This document shows positions 36,062 through 44,407 of a stretch of DNA of 64,000 bases, piece after piece. The notes under the pieces are model-generated. The model saw nothing but the letters and a program-made list of their open reading frames with translations. It made no database searches and was not told the origin of the DNA. The stretch spans positions 58,810-122,809 of the forward strand of contig NZ_JAUFPN010000020.1 in the NCBI RefSeq assembly GCF_030409335.1, written 5' to 3'. The DNA comes from Paeniroseomonas aquatica. Its GTDB lineage: Bacteria; Pseudomonadota; Alphaproteobacteria; Acetobacterales; Acetobacteraceae. The first letter of the stretch is position 1. Every line of letters starts with the position of its first letter. A program made the position numbers and the translations under genes.

Positions 36062-36610
36062 CGGCCGGAGGCGGTCAGCTGGGGCACCGCCGGCAGCGGC
36101 TCCTCGCCGCACCTGACCCTGCTGCTGCAGTCCCTGGCCGCGGCCCGGCTGCTGACGATGCTTTGCCGCAGCGGCGCCGCCAGCGTGCAGGCGGTGCTCG
36201 CGGGCGGGGTGGACGCGACCGCCGAGGCCACGCCCATCGTCGCCGGGCAGGTCCGCGCCGGCAGCCAGCCGGCGCTGGGCGTGGCCGCGCCCGAACGCCT
36301 CGGTCTGCTGCCGGAGGTGGCGACGGCGGCCGAGCCGGGCCTGCCCGGCTTCGGGAACGGCTCGGTCAGCGGCATCGTCGCCCCGCGCGGCGTGCCGGAG
36401 GCGGTGCCGGCGCGGCTTGCCGCCGCCGTCGCCGCGGCGCTGGCGGCGCCCGAGGTCCAGGCCCGCCTCCGGCATCAGGGCACCGTGCCGCCACCCGGGC
36501 GACGGCGCCGCCTTCGCCCGGGTGGCGGCGGCGGAGACGGCGCGCTGGCGCCCGCTGGTGGCCGGCGTGTCGGCGGAGCAGCGGCGCCTCAGCCCTTCAG
36601 ATAGGCCTCC
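36062..36610 (+). pseudogene. Truncated, frameshifted Bug-family receptor
   Basis: The C-terminal 170 or so residues of a Bug receptor without its signal peptide and first lobe. In one frame from base 36074 it reads VSWGTAGSGSSPHLTLLLQS and LLPEVATAAEPGLPGFGN, then RGVPEAVPARLAAAVAAAL. At about 36498, within CCCGGGCGACGG, the family continuation (DGAAFARVAAAETARW) shifts to another frame, consistent with one extra G. No start codon or ribosome-binding site precedes it, and it begins directly after the HpxZ-like gene. The 3' boundary is approximate and overlaps the convergent M20 gene. Confidence 0.8.
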
Positions 36611-37791
36611 GCCGCATCCGCCAGCACCTGGCAGCAGAGCGCCAGATCCTCCTCCTTGGTGTCCTCGGCCCAGTGGTGGCTGATGCCCTTGATGGAGGGG
36701 GTGAAGAGCATCGAGACCGGCATGACCCGGGCGATGTACTGCGCGTCGTGCCCGGCGCCACTCGGCATCCGCTGCCAGCGGCCGGGCGCATGCGTCTCGG
36801 CCGCCGCCTCCAGCGCCGCCATGGTGGCCGGGTCGCAGGGCGCGGGCAGCGACTTGCTGACATTGGTCAGGGTCGCGGTGCAGCGCTCGCGCCGGTTGCT
36901 CTCCTGCACGCAGGCACGCAGGCAGGCCTCCATCCGCTCCAGCACCGGCAGCGCGATGTCGCGGAACTGGAAGAGGATATCGGCGCGGCCGGGGATGATG
37001 CTGGGCGCCCCGGGCTCGACTGCGATGCGGCCGGTCGTCCAGGTGCTGCGCTCGCCGCAGACCTTGGGGAATTCGGCGTCGATCATCGCCAGCAGCCGCA
37101 CGGCGGCGAGGCCGGCGTCGCGGCGCTCGGCCATGGTGGTGCCGCCGGCGTGGTCCTGCATGCCCTCGATGGTGATGCGCCACTGCCAGATGGCGACGAT
37201 GCCGGTGACCACGCCGACCTGCAGCCCGGCATTCTCGAGCTGCGTGCCCTGCTCGATGTGCATCTCGAGGAAGGCCTTGTGCCGGCCGGGCTCGAGCTGC
37301 ATCCGCGGCAGGCCGGCGAGGCCGGCGGCGGCCAGCGCCTCGCGCAGCGGGGTGCCATCGTTGCGGCTCCGGCTGCGGTCGATCTCCTCCTCCGACAGGA
37401 TGCCGATGATCGACTTGCTGCCGAGGAAGCCGCCCTCGAAATGCCCTTCCTCATCGGCGAAGGCGGCGACGTCCACCGGCAGCCCGGCCCGGGCCAGCGC
37501 CACCGCCGCCATGACGCCCAGCGCGCCGTCGAGCCAGCCCGCCTGGTTCTGGCTCTCGATGTGGCTGCCCGCCAGCAGGTGCGGGCCCGGGCCGCGGTGC
37601 CGGCCATAGACGTTGCCGATGCCGTCGATGCTGGCCTCGAGCCCGATCTCCTCGAGTCTCGCCATCAGCCAGCGGCGGCTTTCCATGTCCTCGGGCGAAT
37701 AGGTCGGGCGATGCACGCCGGTCCGGTACTGGCCGATCTTCCGCAGATCGTTCAGGTCCTTGAGGAAGCGTTCGGCATCGATCTTCGGCAT
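36589..37791 (-). CDS. M20-family Zn-dependent N-carbamoyl/allantoate amidohydrolase
   Basis: A 400-residue dinuclear zinc amidohydrolase of the hydantoinase/carbamoylase branch. Metal-site blocks: LLAGSHIESQNQAGWLDGALG (His, Asp), FADEEGHFEGGFLGSK (Glu), LEMHIEQG (His) and the C-terminal KGISHHWAE (His). The dimerisation domain has DHAGGTTMAERRDA. Start ATG 37789-37791 has AAGG at about 8 bases. The family cleaves N-carbamoyl-amino acids, allantoate or ureidoglycine, fitting nitrogen scavenging next to allophanate hydrolase, though it lies on the opposite strand and converges on the Bug remnant. Confidence 0.92.
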   Translation of the reverse strand: MPKIDAERFLKDLNDLRKIGQYRTGVHRPTYSPEDMESRRWLMARLEEIGLEASIDGIGNVYGRHRGPGPHLLAGSHIESQNQAGWLDGALGVMAAVALARAGLPVDVAAFADEEGHFEGGFLGSKSIIGILSEEEIDRSRSRNDGTPLREALAAAGLAGLPRMQLEPGRHKAFLEMHIEQGTQLENAGLQVGVVTGIVAIWQWRITIEGMQDHAGGTTMAERRDAGLAAVRLLAMIDAEFPKVCGERSTWTTGRIAVEPGAPSIIPGRADILFQFRDIALPVLERMEACLRACVQESNRRERCTATLTNVSKSLPAPCDPATMAALEAAAETHAPGRWQRMPSGAGHDAQYIARVMPVSMLFTPSIKGISHHWAEDTKEEDLALCCQVLADAAEAYLKG

Positions 37792-37936
37792 GGGACAACC
37801 TTTGCTGCAGCGCACAGTCTGCTACGGCGGCCGGGGCGGGACCAGACCCTGCCCGTCGCGGCCGCCCTGCTGTCCCGGGCCGGCCGGAGGGCGGGCGGAT
37901 GCCCTGGATCATCGCACCGCCCCGCCCCGGGCCGGC

Positions 37937-38401
37937 TCAGCGCGGCAGGCTGCTGGCCATGAGCTGGGGCGCGATGCCGGCGGCATCGGCCTCGCTCCCG
38001 GCGAAGTTGAGCTCCACCTTCACGCCATTGGGATCGAAGAGAAAGAGCTGGAACAGCCCCTGGGCATCGACCCGGCGGGACTGGAAGGGCACGCCACGGG
38101 CCTGCAGCCGGGCCAGGATCTCCGCCAGCCCGGTGGCATGGAAGGCGATGTGGTCGAGCACGCCGGTGCCGCGCTCGGCCTGGCTCTGCTGCGCCAGATA
38201 GGCCTGGCGGTTGGCCGAGACCGCGGCGCCGCCCTCGGTCAGGTGGACCACGTCCTCCTCGCCGCAATAGAGCCAGGCGACGGGGAAGCCGAAGTCCGGG
38301 TGCGGACCGGCGCGCAGGCCCAGCACCTCCTCCCACCAGCGGCTGGTGGCGGCGAGGTCGGTGGTCTGGATCAGCACGTGCTGGAGGCGTTGCAGCGGCA
38401 T
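37937..38401 (-). CDS. VOC family (glyoxalase/bleomycin-resistance-like) protein
   Basis: A 154-residue single VOC domain: LQHVLIQTTDLAATSRWWEE at the N-terminus supplies the first His, LDHIAFHATGL a second, and FDPNGVKVELNF ends with the conserved Glu. These match the metal-binding VOC set. Small VOC proteins include glyoxalases, dioxygenases and isomerases; context does not decide. Divergent from the LLM oxidoreductase, with a long hairpin between. Confidence 0.87.
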   Translation of the reverse strand: MPLQRLQHVLIQTTDLAATSRWWEEVLGLRAGPHPDFGFPVAWLYCGEEDVVHLTEGGAAVSANRQAYLAQQSQAERGTGVLDHIAFHATGLAEILARLQARGVPFQSRRVDAQGLFQLFLFDPNGVKVELNFAGSEADAAGIAPQLMASSLPR

Positions 38402-38501
38402 GGGCGGCGCTCCCTCGGGCCCTGCCCCATCCGGGCGGCGGCATGGCGGGGCCTGGCGGGCAGAGTGTCACGGCATCCCCGCGCATTGCGGCCTTTTTTT
38501 C

Positions 38502-38538
38502 CGCCCGCCCCGGGTCCATCCTGGACCCGGGGCGGGCG
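38502..38538 (+). promoter_or_regulatory. 17-bp perfect hairpin abutting a ribosome-binding site
   Basis: Bases 38502-38518 pair perfectly with 38522-38538 around loop TCC (arm core GGGTCCA/TGGACCC). The ribosome-binding sequence GAGGAGG begins on the last base of the stem. A T7 run lies upstream (38494-38500), the wrong side for a terminator on the + strand. The position suggests translational control of the LLM oxidoreductase, or a dispersed palindrome. Confidence 0.55.
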
Positions 38539-38553
38539 AGGAGGATGCCGCGG

Positions 38554-39543
38554 ATGCGCTTCGGATTGTTCGGGGGGGCGCGCGCCAGGCGTGCGGTCGG
38601 CCTGGCGGATAGCCAGGGCTACGAAAGCTTCATCCAGTATGTCCAGGAGGCCGAGCGGCTCGACTTCCGGAGCGTCTTCATGGTCGAGCACCATTTCACC
38701 GGCCAGGGCCAGGTCTCGGCCTCGCTCACCCTGCTCGCCTATCTCGCGGCCAAGACCTCGCGCATCCGGCTCGGCACCGCCGTGGTGGTGCTGCCCTGGC
38801 ACAACCCGGTGCTGATCGCCGAGCAGGCGGCGACGCTCGACCTGCTGAGCGGCGGGCGCTTCGACTTCGGCGTCGGCAAGGGCTACCGAGCCGCGGAATT
38901 CGACGGCTTCTGCATCCCGCCGGAGGAGGCTTCCGAACGCTTCGACGAGGCCATCGCGGTGATCCGGCGCGCCTGGACCAGCGAGGAGCGCTTCAGCCAC
39001 CACGGCCGGCGCTGGCACTTCGAGGATGTGGTGGTGGAGCCCGCACCCGTCCAGCGGCCGCACCCGCCCCTCTGGCTGGCCGCCGGCAGCGGCGAGAGCA
39101 TCCGGCGCGCGGCGCGGGACGGCTTCAACCTGCTGCTCGACCAGCTCGCCTCGGTCGAGCAGATCACCGAGCGGGTGGCGATCTTCCGCGCCGAATGCAC
39201 GCGGGTCGGCCGCGCCTACGACGGAAGCATGGTCGCCGTGGCCCGCGCCCTACAGATGGTCCGCAGCGAGGAGGAACGCGCCGCCGCCTATGAGACCCGC
39301 AGGCGCGTCGTCGGCGTCATCGGCGACCTGCACAAGGGTCGCAAGGCCGCCAGCATCGAGGAGGATGACGCACCGCTGCTCGGCACCCCGGCCGAGATCG
39401 TCGAACGGGTGCGGCGGCTGGCGGCCGGCGGGGTCGAGACCATCCTGCTGGTCGATCCCAATGCCAGCATCGCCAACCTCCGCGCCTTCGCCGCCGAGGT
39501 GATGCCGGCCTTCGGCCCGTCGCACGCGGTGGCCGCGGCATGA
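38554..39543 (+). CDS. LLM-class flavin-dependent oxidoreductase
   Basis: A 329-residue bacterial-luciferase-like FMN/F420 oxidoreductase: MRFGLFGGARARRA, VFMVEHHFTGQGQ with the usual EHH, RIRLGTAVVVLPWHNPV, LSGGRFDFGVGKGYR and PHPPLWLAAGSGESI. Start chosen at ATG 38554, 9 bases after the GAGGAGG ribosome-binding site; ATG 38545 sits directly against that site and is unlikely. The stop overlaps the next gene (ATGA). Probably oxidises or desulfonates a small organic molecule using reduced flavin. Confidence 0.9.
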   Translation: MRFGLFGGARARRAVGLADSQGYESFIQYVQEAERLDFRSVFMVEHHFTGQGQVSASLTLLAYLAAKTSRIRLGTAVVVLPWHNPVLIAEQAATLDLLSGGRFDFGVGKGYRAAEFDGFCIPPEEASERFDEAIAVIRRAWTSEERFSHHGRRWHFEDVVVEPAPVQRPHPPLWLAAGSGESIRRAARDGFNLLLDQLASVEQITERVAIFRAECTRVGRAYDGSMVAVARALQMVRSEEERAAAYETRRRVVGVIGDLHKGRKAASIEEDDAPLLGTPAEIVERVRRLAAGGVETILLVDPNASIANLRAFAAEVMPAFGPSHAVAAA

Positions 39544-40091
39544 GCCGGCTGCCGGCGCCCGACCGCGCCAGCCTCGACCCGGCGGCGCAGGCGGGCTGGG
39601 ACCGCATCGCCGCCGGCGCCCGGGGCGGCGTGGGCGGCCCCTTCACCGCGCTGATCCGCAGCCCCGAGCTCTGCAGCCGGGTCGAGCAGCTCGGCGTCTT
39701 CATCCGCTACGAGTGCAGCGTGCCGATGCGGCTGCGCGAGCTGGCGATCCTCTGCGTCGGCCAGCACTGGCGGGCCGACTACGAATGGTTCGCCCATGCG
39801 CAGATCGCAGCGCAGCAGGGCGTGCCGGCGGCGGTGATCGCCGCGGTCGGCGCCGGGGCGGAGCGCATCCCCTTCGACGCGCCGGCGGATGCGGCGGTGG
39901 TCGGCTTCACCCGGGCGCTGCTGCGGACCGGGCGGGTGCCCGAGGCCGAATACGCCGCCGCCCAGGCGCTGCTGGGCGACCGCGGCACGGTCGAGCTGAC
40001 CGGGCTGGTCGGCTACTACAGCCTGCTGGCGATGCAGCTGAACACCTTCGAGGTGGCGCCGCCGCCGACGGTGCCCATCCCGTGGCGGTGA
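39540..40091 (+). CDS. Carboxymuconolactone decarboxylase family protein
   Basis: A 183-residue all-helical CMD/AhpD-like protein: RLRELAILCVGQHWRADYEWFAHAQIAAQ contains the family His region (WFAHA), and LTGLVGYYSLLAMQLNTFEV is the characteristic C-terminal helix. It has no CxxC redox pair, so it fits the decarboxylase/unknown branch rather than AhpD peroxidase. Translationally coupled to the LLM oxidoreductase. Followed by a hairpin. Confidence 0.88.
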   Translation: MSRLPAPDRASLDPAAQAGWDRIAAGARGGVGGPFTALIRSPELCSRVEQLGVFIRYECSVPMRLRELAILCVGQHWRADYEWFAHAQIAAQQGVPAAVIAAVGAGAERIPFDAPADAAVVGFTRALLRTGRVPEAEYAAAQALLGDRGTVELTGLVGYYSLLAMQLNTFEVAPPPTVPIPWR

Positions 40092-40113
40092 GGCCGCGGG
40101 CAGGCCCGGCCTG

Positions 40114-40151
40114 GAGCGGTTTCCGTTCGCACTGGCTCACGGAGACCGCTC
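40114..40151. terminator. 12-bp hairpin between convergent genes
   Basis: GAGCGGTTTCCG (40114-40125) pairs with CGGAGACCGCTC (40140-40151) with one wobble pair and a 14-base loop. It lies 23 bases beyond the CMD stop and 12 bases from the cyclase stop. Confidence 0.5.
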
Positions 40152-40163
40152 TGGCCTGTTGTT

Positions 40164-40952
40164 CTAGTCGTCGATGATGGCGACGGCGCGGGTCCAGCCG
40201 GCGGAGCCGCGGTGGACCTTCACCGGGAAGCAGACCACCTGGAAGCCGTCCGCCGGCAGGGCTTCCAGGTTGTGCAGCTTCTCGAGGTGGGAATAGCCGA
40301 TCTCCCGCCCGGCGCGGTGGCCTTCCCAGATCAGCGAGGCATCGCCGCCCTGCTCGATCCTCCGCTTCGTGTGGCTGAAGGGCGCGTCCCAGGACCAGCC
40401 ATCGGTGCCGACCAGGCGGATGCCGCGCTCCAGCAGCCAGAGGGTGGCCGCCTTGCCCATGCCGCAGCCGGTGTCGATGTAGTCGTCCTCGCCGTAGCGG
40501 CTGCCGGCGCGGGTATTGACCACGACGATCTCGAGCGGCTTGAGCGTGTGGCCGATGCGCCGCAGCTCCGCCTCGACATCGGCCGGCTGCACGACATAGC
40601 CATCCTCGAAGTGGCGGAAGTCCAGCTTCACGCCGGGGTTGTGGCACCACTCGAGCGGCACCTCGTCGATCCGCCAGGAGGCCTCGCCGCCGGGAACCAG
40701 CCGCTCGTTCATGCGGGAGAAGTAGTGGTAGGGCGCATCCAGATGGGTGCCGTTGTGGGTGCTGATGTCGACCCGCTCCACCGCGGCGTACTCGCCGTTG
40801 GGCAGGGCCTCGACCGGCACGCCCATGTAGGCCGCCATCTTCGGCGCCGACTGGTGGTGGTCGGTGTACTCGATCTTCGGCTCCATCCCCGGCGGATCGG
40901 ATCTGATGCCGGATTTGAGGGCGACGGAGATATCGATGAAGCGGCGGGCCAT
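40164..40952 (-). CDS. Cyclase family protein (kynurenine formamidase-like metal hydrolase)
   Basis: A 262-residue member of the KynB/cyclase fold. The metal-binding motif HxGTHxDAP is present as STHNGTHLDAPYHYF. RFIDISVALKSGIRSDPPG opens the protein, and LVGTDGWSWD carries a further family block. Members hydrolyse formamides, isatin or related amides with Mn/Zn. Last gene of a four-gene minus-strand operon (44-base gap after FAH). A role in ring-fragment hydrolysis alongside fumarylacetoacetase is inferred. Confidence 0.88.
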   Translation of the reverse strand: MARRFIDISVALKSGIRSDPPGMEPKIEYTDHHQSAPKMAAYMGVPVEALPNGEYAAVERVDISTHNGTHLDAPYHYFSRMNERLVPGGEASWRIDEVPLEWCHNPGVKLDFRHFEDGYVVQPADVEAELRRIGHTLKPLEIVVVNTRAGSRYGEDDYIDTGCGMGKAATLWLLERGIRLVGTDGWSWDAPFSHTKRRIEQGGDASLIWEGHRAGREIGYSHLEKLHNLEALPADGFQVVCFPVKVHRGSAGWTRAVAIIDD

Positions 40953-40996
40953 TCAGCCTTCTCCCCTGTGCTGGTCCTGCGGAACGCGGTGGCGGC

Positions 40997-42325
40997 TCAG
41001 GCGGGCCAGGCCAGCGCCGGGTCGATGCGCCCGCGGCACTCGCCGAAGCCGATCCCGACATGCCCGCGGCGATGCGCCCGCCCGCGGAGGATCACCTCGT
41101 CGCCATCCTGCAGCCAGATCCGCGTCTCGCCGTTCGGCAGGGTGATCGGGTCGCGGCCGCGGGTCATCTCGGCCATGCAGGCGCGGCTCTCGTCGGTGGG
41201 GCCGGAGGCGGTGCCGCTGGCGATCAGGTCGCCGGGCTGCAGGTTGCAGCCGTTGCTGGCGTGGTGGGTCAGCATCTGCCCGAGCGTCCAGTACATGTGG
41301 CGGAAATTGGTCCGGGTGATGCGGGCCGGCTCCTCCTCCGACGCGGCCATGTCGGGCGTCAGCAGCCAGGCCTCGAGGTCGATGTCGAAGCCGCCGAGCC
41401 GCTGGTCCTGGTCATGCGCCAGATGCGGCAGCGGCGCCGGATCACCGGCCGGGCGCACCAGCGCCGGGGCGCGGAAGGGTGCGAGCGCCTCGGCGGTGAC
41501 CACCCAGGGGGAGATGCTGGTCGAGAGGCTTTTGGACAGGAAGGGGCCGAGCGGCGTGCTCTCCCAGCGCTGGATGTCGCGCGCGGACCAGTCGTTCACC
41601 AGGCAGAAGCCCCAGATGTGCTCGGGCGCGGCGCGCAGCGGGATCGGCTCGCCCAGCATGTTGCCGGGCCCGACGAAGATGCCGAGCTCGAGCTCGAAAT
41701 CCTGGCCCTCGCAGGGGCCGAAGGCGACGGTGCCATCGGCCCGCTGGCGCTGGCCGTTGGGCCGGCGAACCGCCTCGCCGCTGACGCGGACCGAGCTGGC
41801 GCGGCTGTTGTAGGCGATCGGCAGGTACTGGAAATTCGGCGGCAGCGCCGGCTCCTCGCCGCGGGCGCGGCGGCCGCGCTCGGTGTGGTAGCTGCTGGTG
41901 AAGAAATCCGTGAAGGCGCCGATCCCGGCCGGCAGACGCATCTCGACATCCTCCATCGGCACCAGGATGCGCTGCGCCATGGCGGCGAAGCGGGCGGCAT
42001 CCGGATGGTCGGCGCGGAGGATGTCCGAGATCCGGGCGCGCAGCGCCGAGGCGGCGCCGTTGCCCATGGCCATGAGCCGGTTGAGCGAGGGCTCGGCCGC
42101 GGCGCGGGCCGCCTCGGCGGGGATGCCGGCGAAGAGGCCCGCCTCCACCGCGGTCGCCATGTCGAGGATGGCATCGCCGATGGCCACGCCACCGCGCGGC
42201 GCCTCGCCGGGCCAGCAGAAGACGCCATGCGGCAGGTTCTGGATGGGGAAGTCGCAGTCCGGCTCGTTCGCGGATTCGAGCCAGCTCTGCCGGTCCGGGT
42301 CGTGCGTCGCGTTCAGCTCGGTCAT
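40997..42325 (-). CDS. fahA: Fumarylacetoacetase
   Basis: A 442-residue FAH (mammalian enzyme about 420) cleaving fumarylacetoacetate to fumarate and acetoacetate at the end of tyrosine/homogentisate catabolism. N-terminal domain CDFPIQNLPHGVFCW. Catalytic region: DFFTSSYHTERG (Asp and His), ELELGIFVGPGN (Glu pair), CLVNDWSARDIQRWE and GPFLSKSLSTSISPW. The tail DLIASGTASGP is standard. In line with the full FAH family rather than short FAH-like hydrolases. No hmgA or maiA is adjacent. Confidence 0.95.
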   Translation of the reverse strand: MTELNATHDPDRQSWLESANEPDCDFPIQNLPHGVFCWPGEAPRGGVAIGDAILDMATAVEAGLFAGIPAEAARAAAEPSLNRLMAMGNGAASALRARISDILRADHPDAARFAAMAQRILVPMEDVEMRLPAGIGAFTDFFTSSYHTERGRRARGEEPALPPNFQYLPIAYNSRASSVRVSGEAVRRPNGQRQRADGTVAFGPCEGQDFELELGIFVGPGNMLGEPIPLRAAPEHIWGFCLVNDWSARDIQRWESTPLGPFLSKSLSTSISPWVVTAEALAPFRAPALVRPAGDPAPLPHLAHDQDQRLGGFDIDLEAWLLTPDMAASEEEPARITRTNFRHMYWTLGQMLTHHASNGCNLQPGDLIASGTASGPTDESRACMAEMTRGRDPITLPNGETRIWLQDGDEVILRGRAHRRGHVGIGFGECRGRIDPALAWPA

Positions 42326-42371
42326 GGGCCGTGTCTCCCGGTGATTGGCGCCCAGCCTAGCCCGGCCCGCC

Positions 42372-43457
42372 TCAGGCGGCCAGCATGCGGCCCGGGTTGC
42401 GCTCGGCCAGCAGCGGCCGCACCCAGCGGGCGAAGCGCATCGCCTCCTCGTCGTGCAGGTATCCCGAGAGGCAGAAGGACCGGCAGCCGAGGTCGATGAA
42501 TTCCTGCAGGGTGGCGGCGCATTGCCGCGGGTCGCCGACCACCACGATGCCGGCGCCCGGCCGCACCCGGGTGATGCCGGTCCAGAGATGCGGGGCGATC
42601 AGCTCGCCCTTCTCCCGCGCCAGCTGCTGCACCCGCTGGTTGGCGACGGAGGCGGCGTAATGGGTGCGGATGAAGCGGGTCTGCGCCTCGGTCACGTCGC
42701 GCACCAGCTCATGCGCGGCGTCCCAGGCCTCGGCCTCGGTCTCCCGGCAGCAGATCTGCAGCCGCATGCCGAAGCCGATCGCCTCCGCCCGGCCGTGGCG
42801 GGCCGCCAGGCCGCGGATGGTGGCGATGTTCTCGGCGATGCGGGAAGGGGTGTCGCCCCAGAAGAGGTGGGTGTCGGCATGCTCGGCCGAGAGCGCCCAG
42901 GCCTCGGCCGAGCCGCCGCCGAGGTAGAAGGGCGGATGCGGCTGCTGCAGCGGCTGCGGCGCGATCCGGGCGCCCTTCAGGGTATGGAAGCGCCCGGCGA
43001 AATCGACCGGCCCGCGCGCGGTCCAGAGCGCCTTCATGATGGCGACATCCTCGGCCATCAGCGCGTAGCGGTCCTCCTTCGCCAGGGTGATGCCCTCGGC
43101 GGTCGCCTCCGCCTCGCTCTGCCCGGCGATGAGGTTGACCGAGAGCCGCCCGCTCGAGAGCTGGTCGAAGGTCGCCGCCATCCTGGCGAGCTGGACCGGG
43201 CTGACATAGCCCGGCCGGGCCGCGACCAGCGCCTTGATGCGCTTGGTCTTCGCCACCGCCATGGCGCTGCTGATCCAGGCCTCCCAGCAGGTGGCGGCGA
43301 CGGGGACGAGGAAATACTCGAAGCCCGCCGCCTCGGCCGCCAGCACCACCCGGTCGAACAGCGCGGCGGAGGGCGGCACGGCGCAGCTGCGGTCGCCGTA
43401 GCAGGTGGTGTCGCCCGAGGTGGGCAGGAACCAGCCGAATTCGAGCGGCGCGGACAT
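42372..43457 (-). CDS. LLM-class flavin monooxygenase, SsuD-like
   Basis: A 361-residue FMNH2-dependent monooxygenase of the alkanesulfonate (SsuD) branch: EFGWFLPTSGDTTCYG, FDQLSSGRLSVNLIAGQSEAE, PHPPFYLGGGSAEAW and a C-terminal CRSFCLSGYLHDEEAMRF. The family cleaves C-S or oxidises related bonds using reduced flavin from a partner reductase; no ssuE or sulfonate ABC transporter is adjacent. Second gene of the four-gene operon, 46-47 base gaps on both sides. Confidence 0.9.
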   Translation of the reverse strand: MSAPLEFGWFLPTSGDTTCYGDRSCAVPPSAALFDRVVLAAEAAGFEYFLVPVAATCWEAWISSAMAVAKTKRIKALVAARPGYVSPVQLARMAATFDQLSSGRLSVNLIAGQSEAEATAEGITLAKEDRYALMAEDVAIMKALWTARGPVDFAGRFHTLKGARIAPQPLQQPHPPFYLGGGSAEAWALSAEHADTHLFWGDTPSRIAENIATIRGLAARHGRAEAIGFGMRLQICCRETEAEAWDAAHELVRDVTEAQTRFIRTHYAASVANQRVQQLAREKGELIAPHLWTGITRVRPGAGIVVVGDPRQCAATLQEFIDLGCRSFCLSGYLHDEEAMRFARWVRPLLAERNPGRMLAA

Positions 43458-43504
43458 GGCGGCGTCTCCCTGGACTTTGCCTCAGGCTAGCGCCGCCGCC
43501 CTGG

Positions 43505-44290
43505 CTAGAACAGCGAGTAGCCGCCGTCGATCACCAGCGTGTCGCCGGTATGGAATGCGCTGGCGCTGCTCATCAGATAGATCGCCATGCCGCCGAAGTC
43601 GCCGCCATTGCCCCAGCGGCGCATCGGCACCCGCGGCAGCACGTTGCCGGCGAATTTCGGGTCGGCGACCGAGCGCGCGGTCATGTCCGTCTCGATCCAG
43701 CCGGGCAGGATGGAATGGGCGCGGATGCCGTGCCGGGCCAGCTCCACCGCCAGGGCGCGGACCATGGAGACCATGCCGCCCTTCGAGGCACCGTAATGCT
43801 CGTTGCGCGCCGCGCCCTCGATGGCGGCGAGCGAGGCGGTGCCGACCAGCACGCCGCCCTTGTCGCCGGCATCGGCGCGCGCCTTCATGTGCTGCGCCGC
43901 GGCGCGGAAGGTCAGGAAGGCGCCGGTCAGGTTGACCCGCAGCACCCGGTCCCACTGCTCCTTGGTGCGCTCGAGGAAGGGGCTCGACCGCCCGCCGGAG
44001 ATCCCGGCATTGGCGAAGCACCCGTCCACCCGGCCCAGCACCCGCACGGTCTCGGCGAAGGCGGCCTCGACTTGGTCCTCCTCGCCGACGTCGCATTCGA
44101 GCGCCAGGATGCGGCGGCCGGTCGCCTCCAGCCGGGCGCGGGCGGCGGCGTTCTTGGCCGGGTTGGTGCCCCAGATCGCGACATCGGCGCCGGCCTGGGC
44201 CAGCGCCTCGGCCATGCCGAGGCCGATCCCGCCGTTGCCGCCGGTGACCAGCGCCACCTTCCCCGTCAGATCGAATGGCGTATAGGCCAT
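43505..44290 (-). CDS. Short-chain dehydrogenase/reductase
   Basis: A 261-residue classical SDR: TGGNGGIG, ANAGISGGRSSPF in place of NNAG, catalytic Tyr/Lys in HYGASKGG, and GDTLVIDGGYSLF at the end. ATG 44288-44290 (MAYTPFDLTGKVALVTGG) is the natural start. First gene of the operon cyclase-FAH-LLM-SDR (reading from the right) and divergent from the Bug receptor at 44408, with the control region in the 117-base gap. Confidence 0.92.
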   Translation of the reverse strand: MAYTPFDLTGKVALVTGGNGGIGLGMAEALAQAGADVAIWGTNPAKNAAARARLEATGRRILALECDVGEEDQVEAAFAETVRVLGRVDGCFANAGISGGRSSPFLERTKEQWDRVLRVNLTGAFLTFRAAAQHMKARADAGDKGGVLVGTASLAAIEGAARNEHYGASKGGMVSMVRALAVELARHGIRAHSILPGWIETDMTARSVADPKFAGNVLPRVPMRRWGNGGDFGGMAIYLMSSASAFHTGDTLVIDGGYSLF

Positions 44291-44407
44291 GGTGCGGTTC
44301 CTTCCCCGTGTTGTCCCGCCGTGATGCCGCCCGCGCCCGCCGCTGTCCAGCGCTTGCCGCCGCGCCCGGCGCCGCGCAGGCTGGCGGCAAAACGAGGGAG
44401 GATGCGG

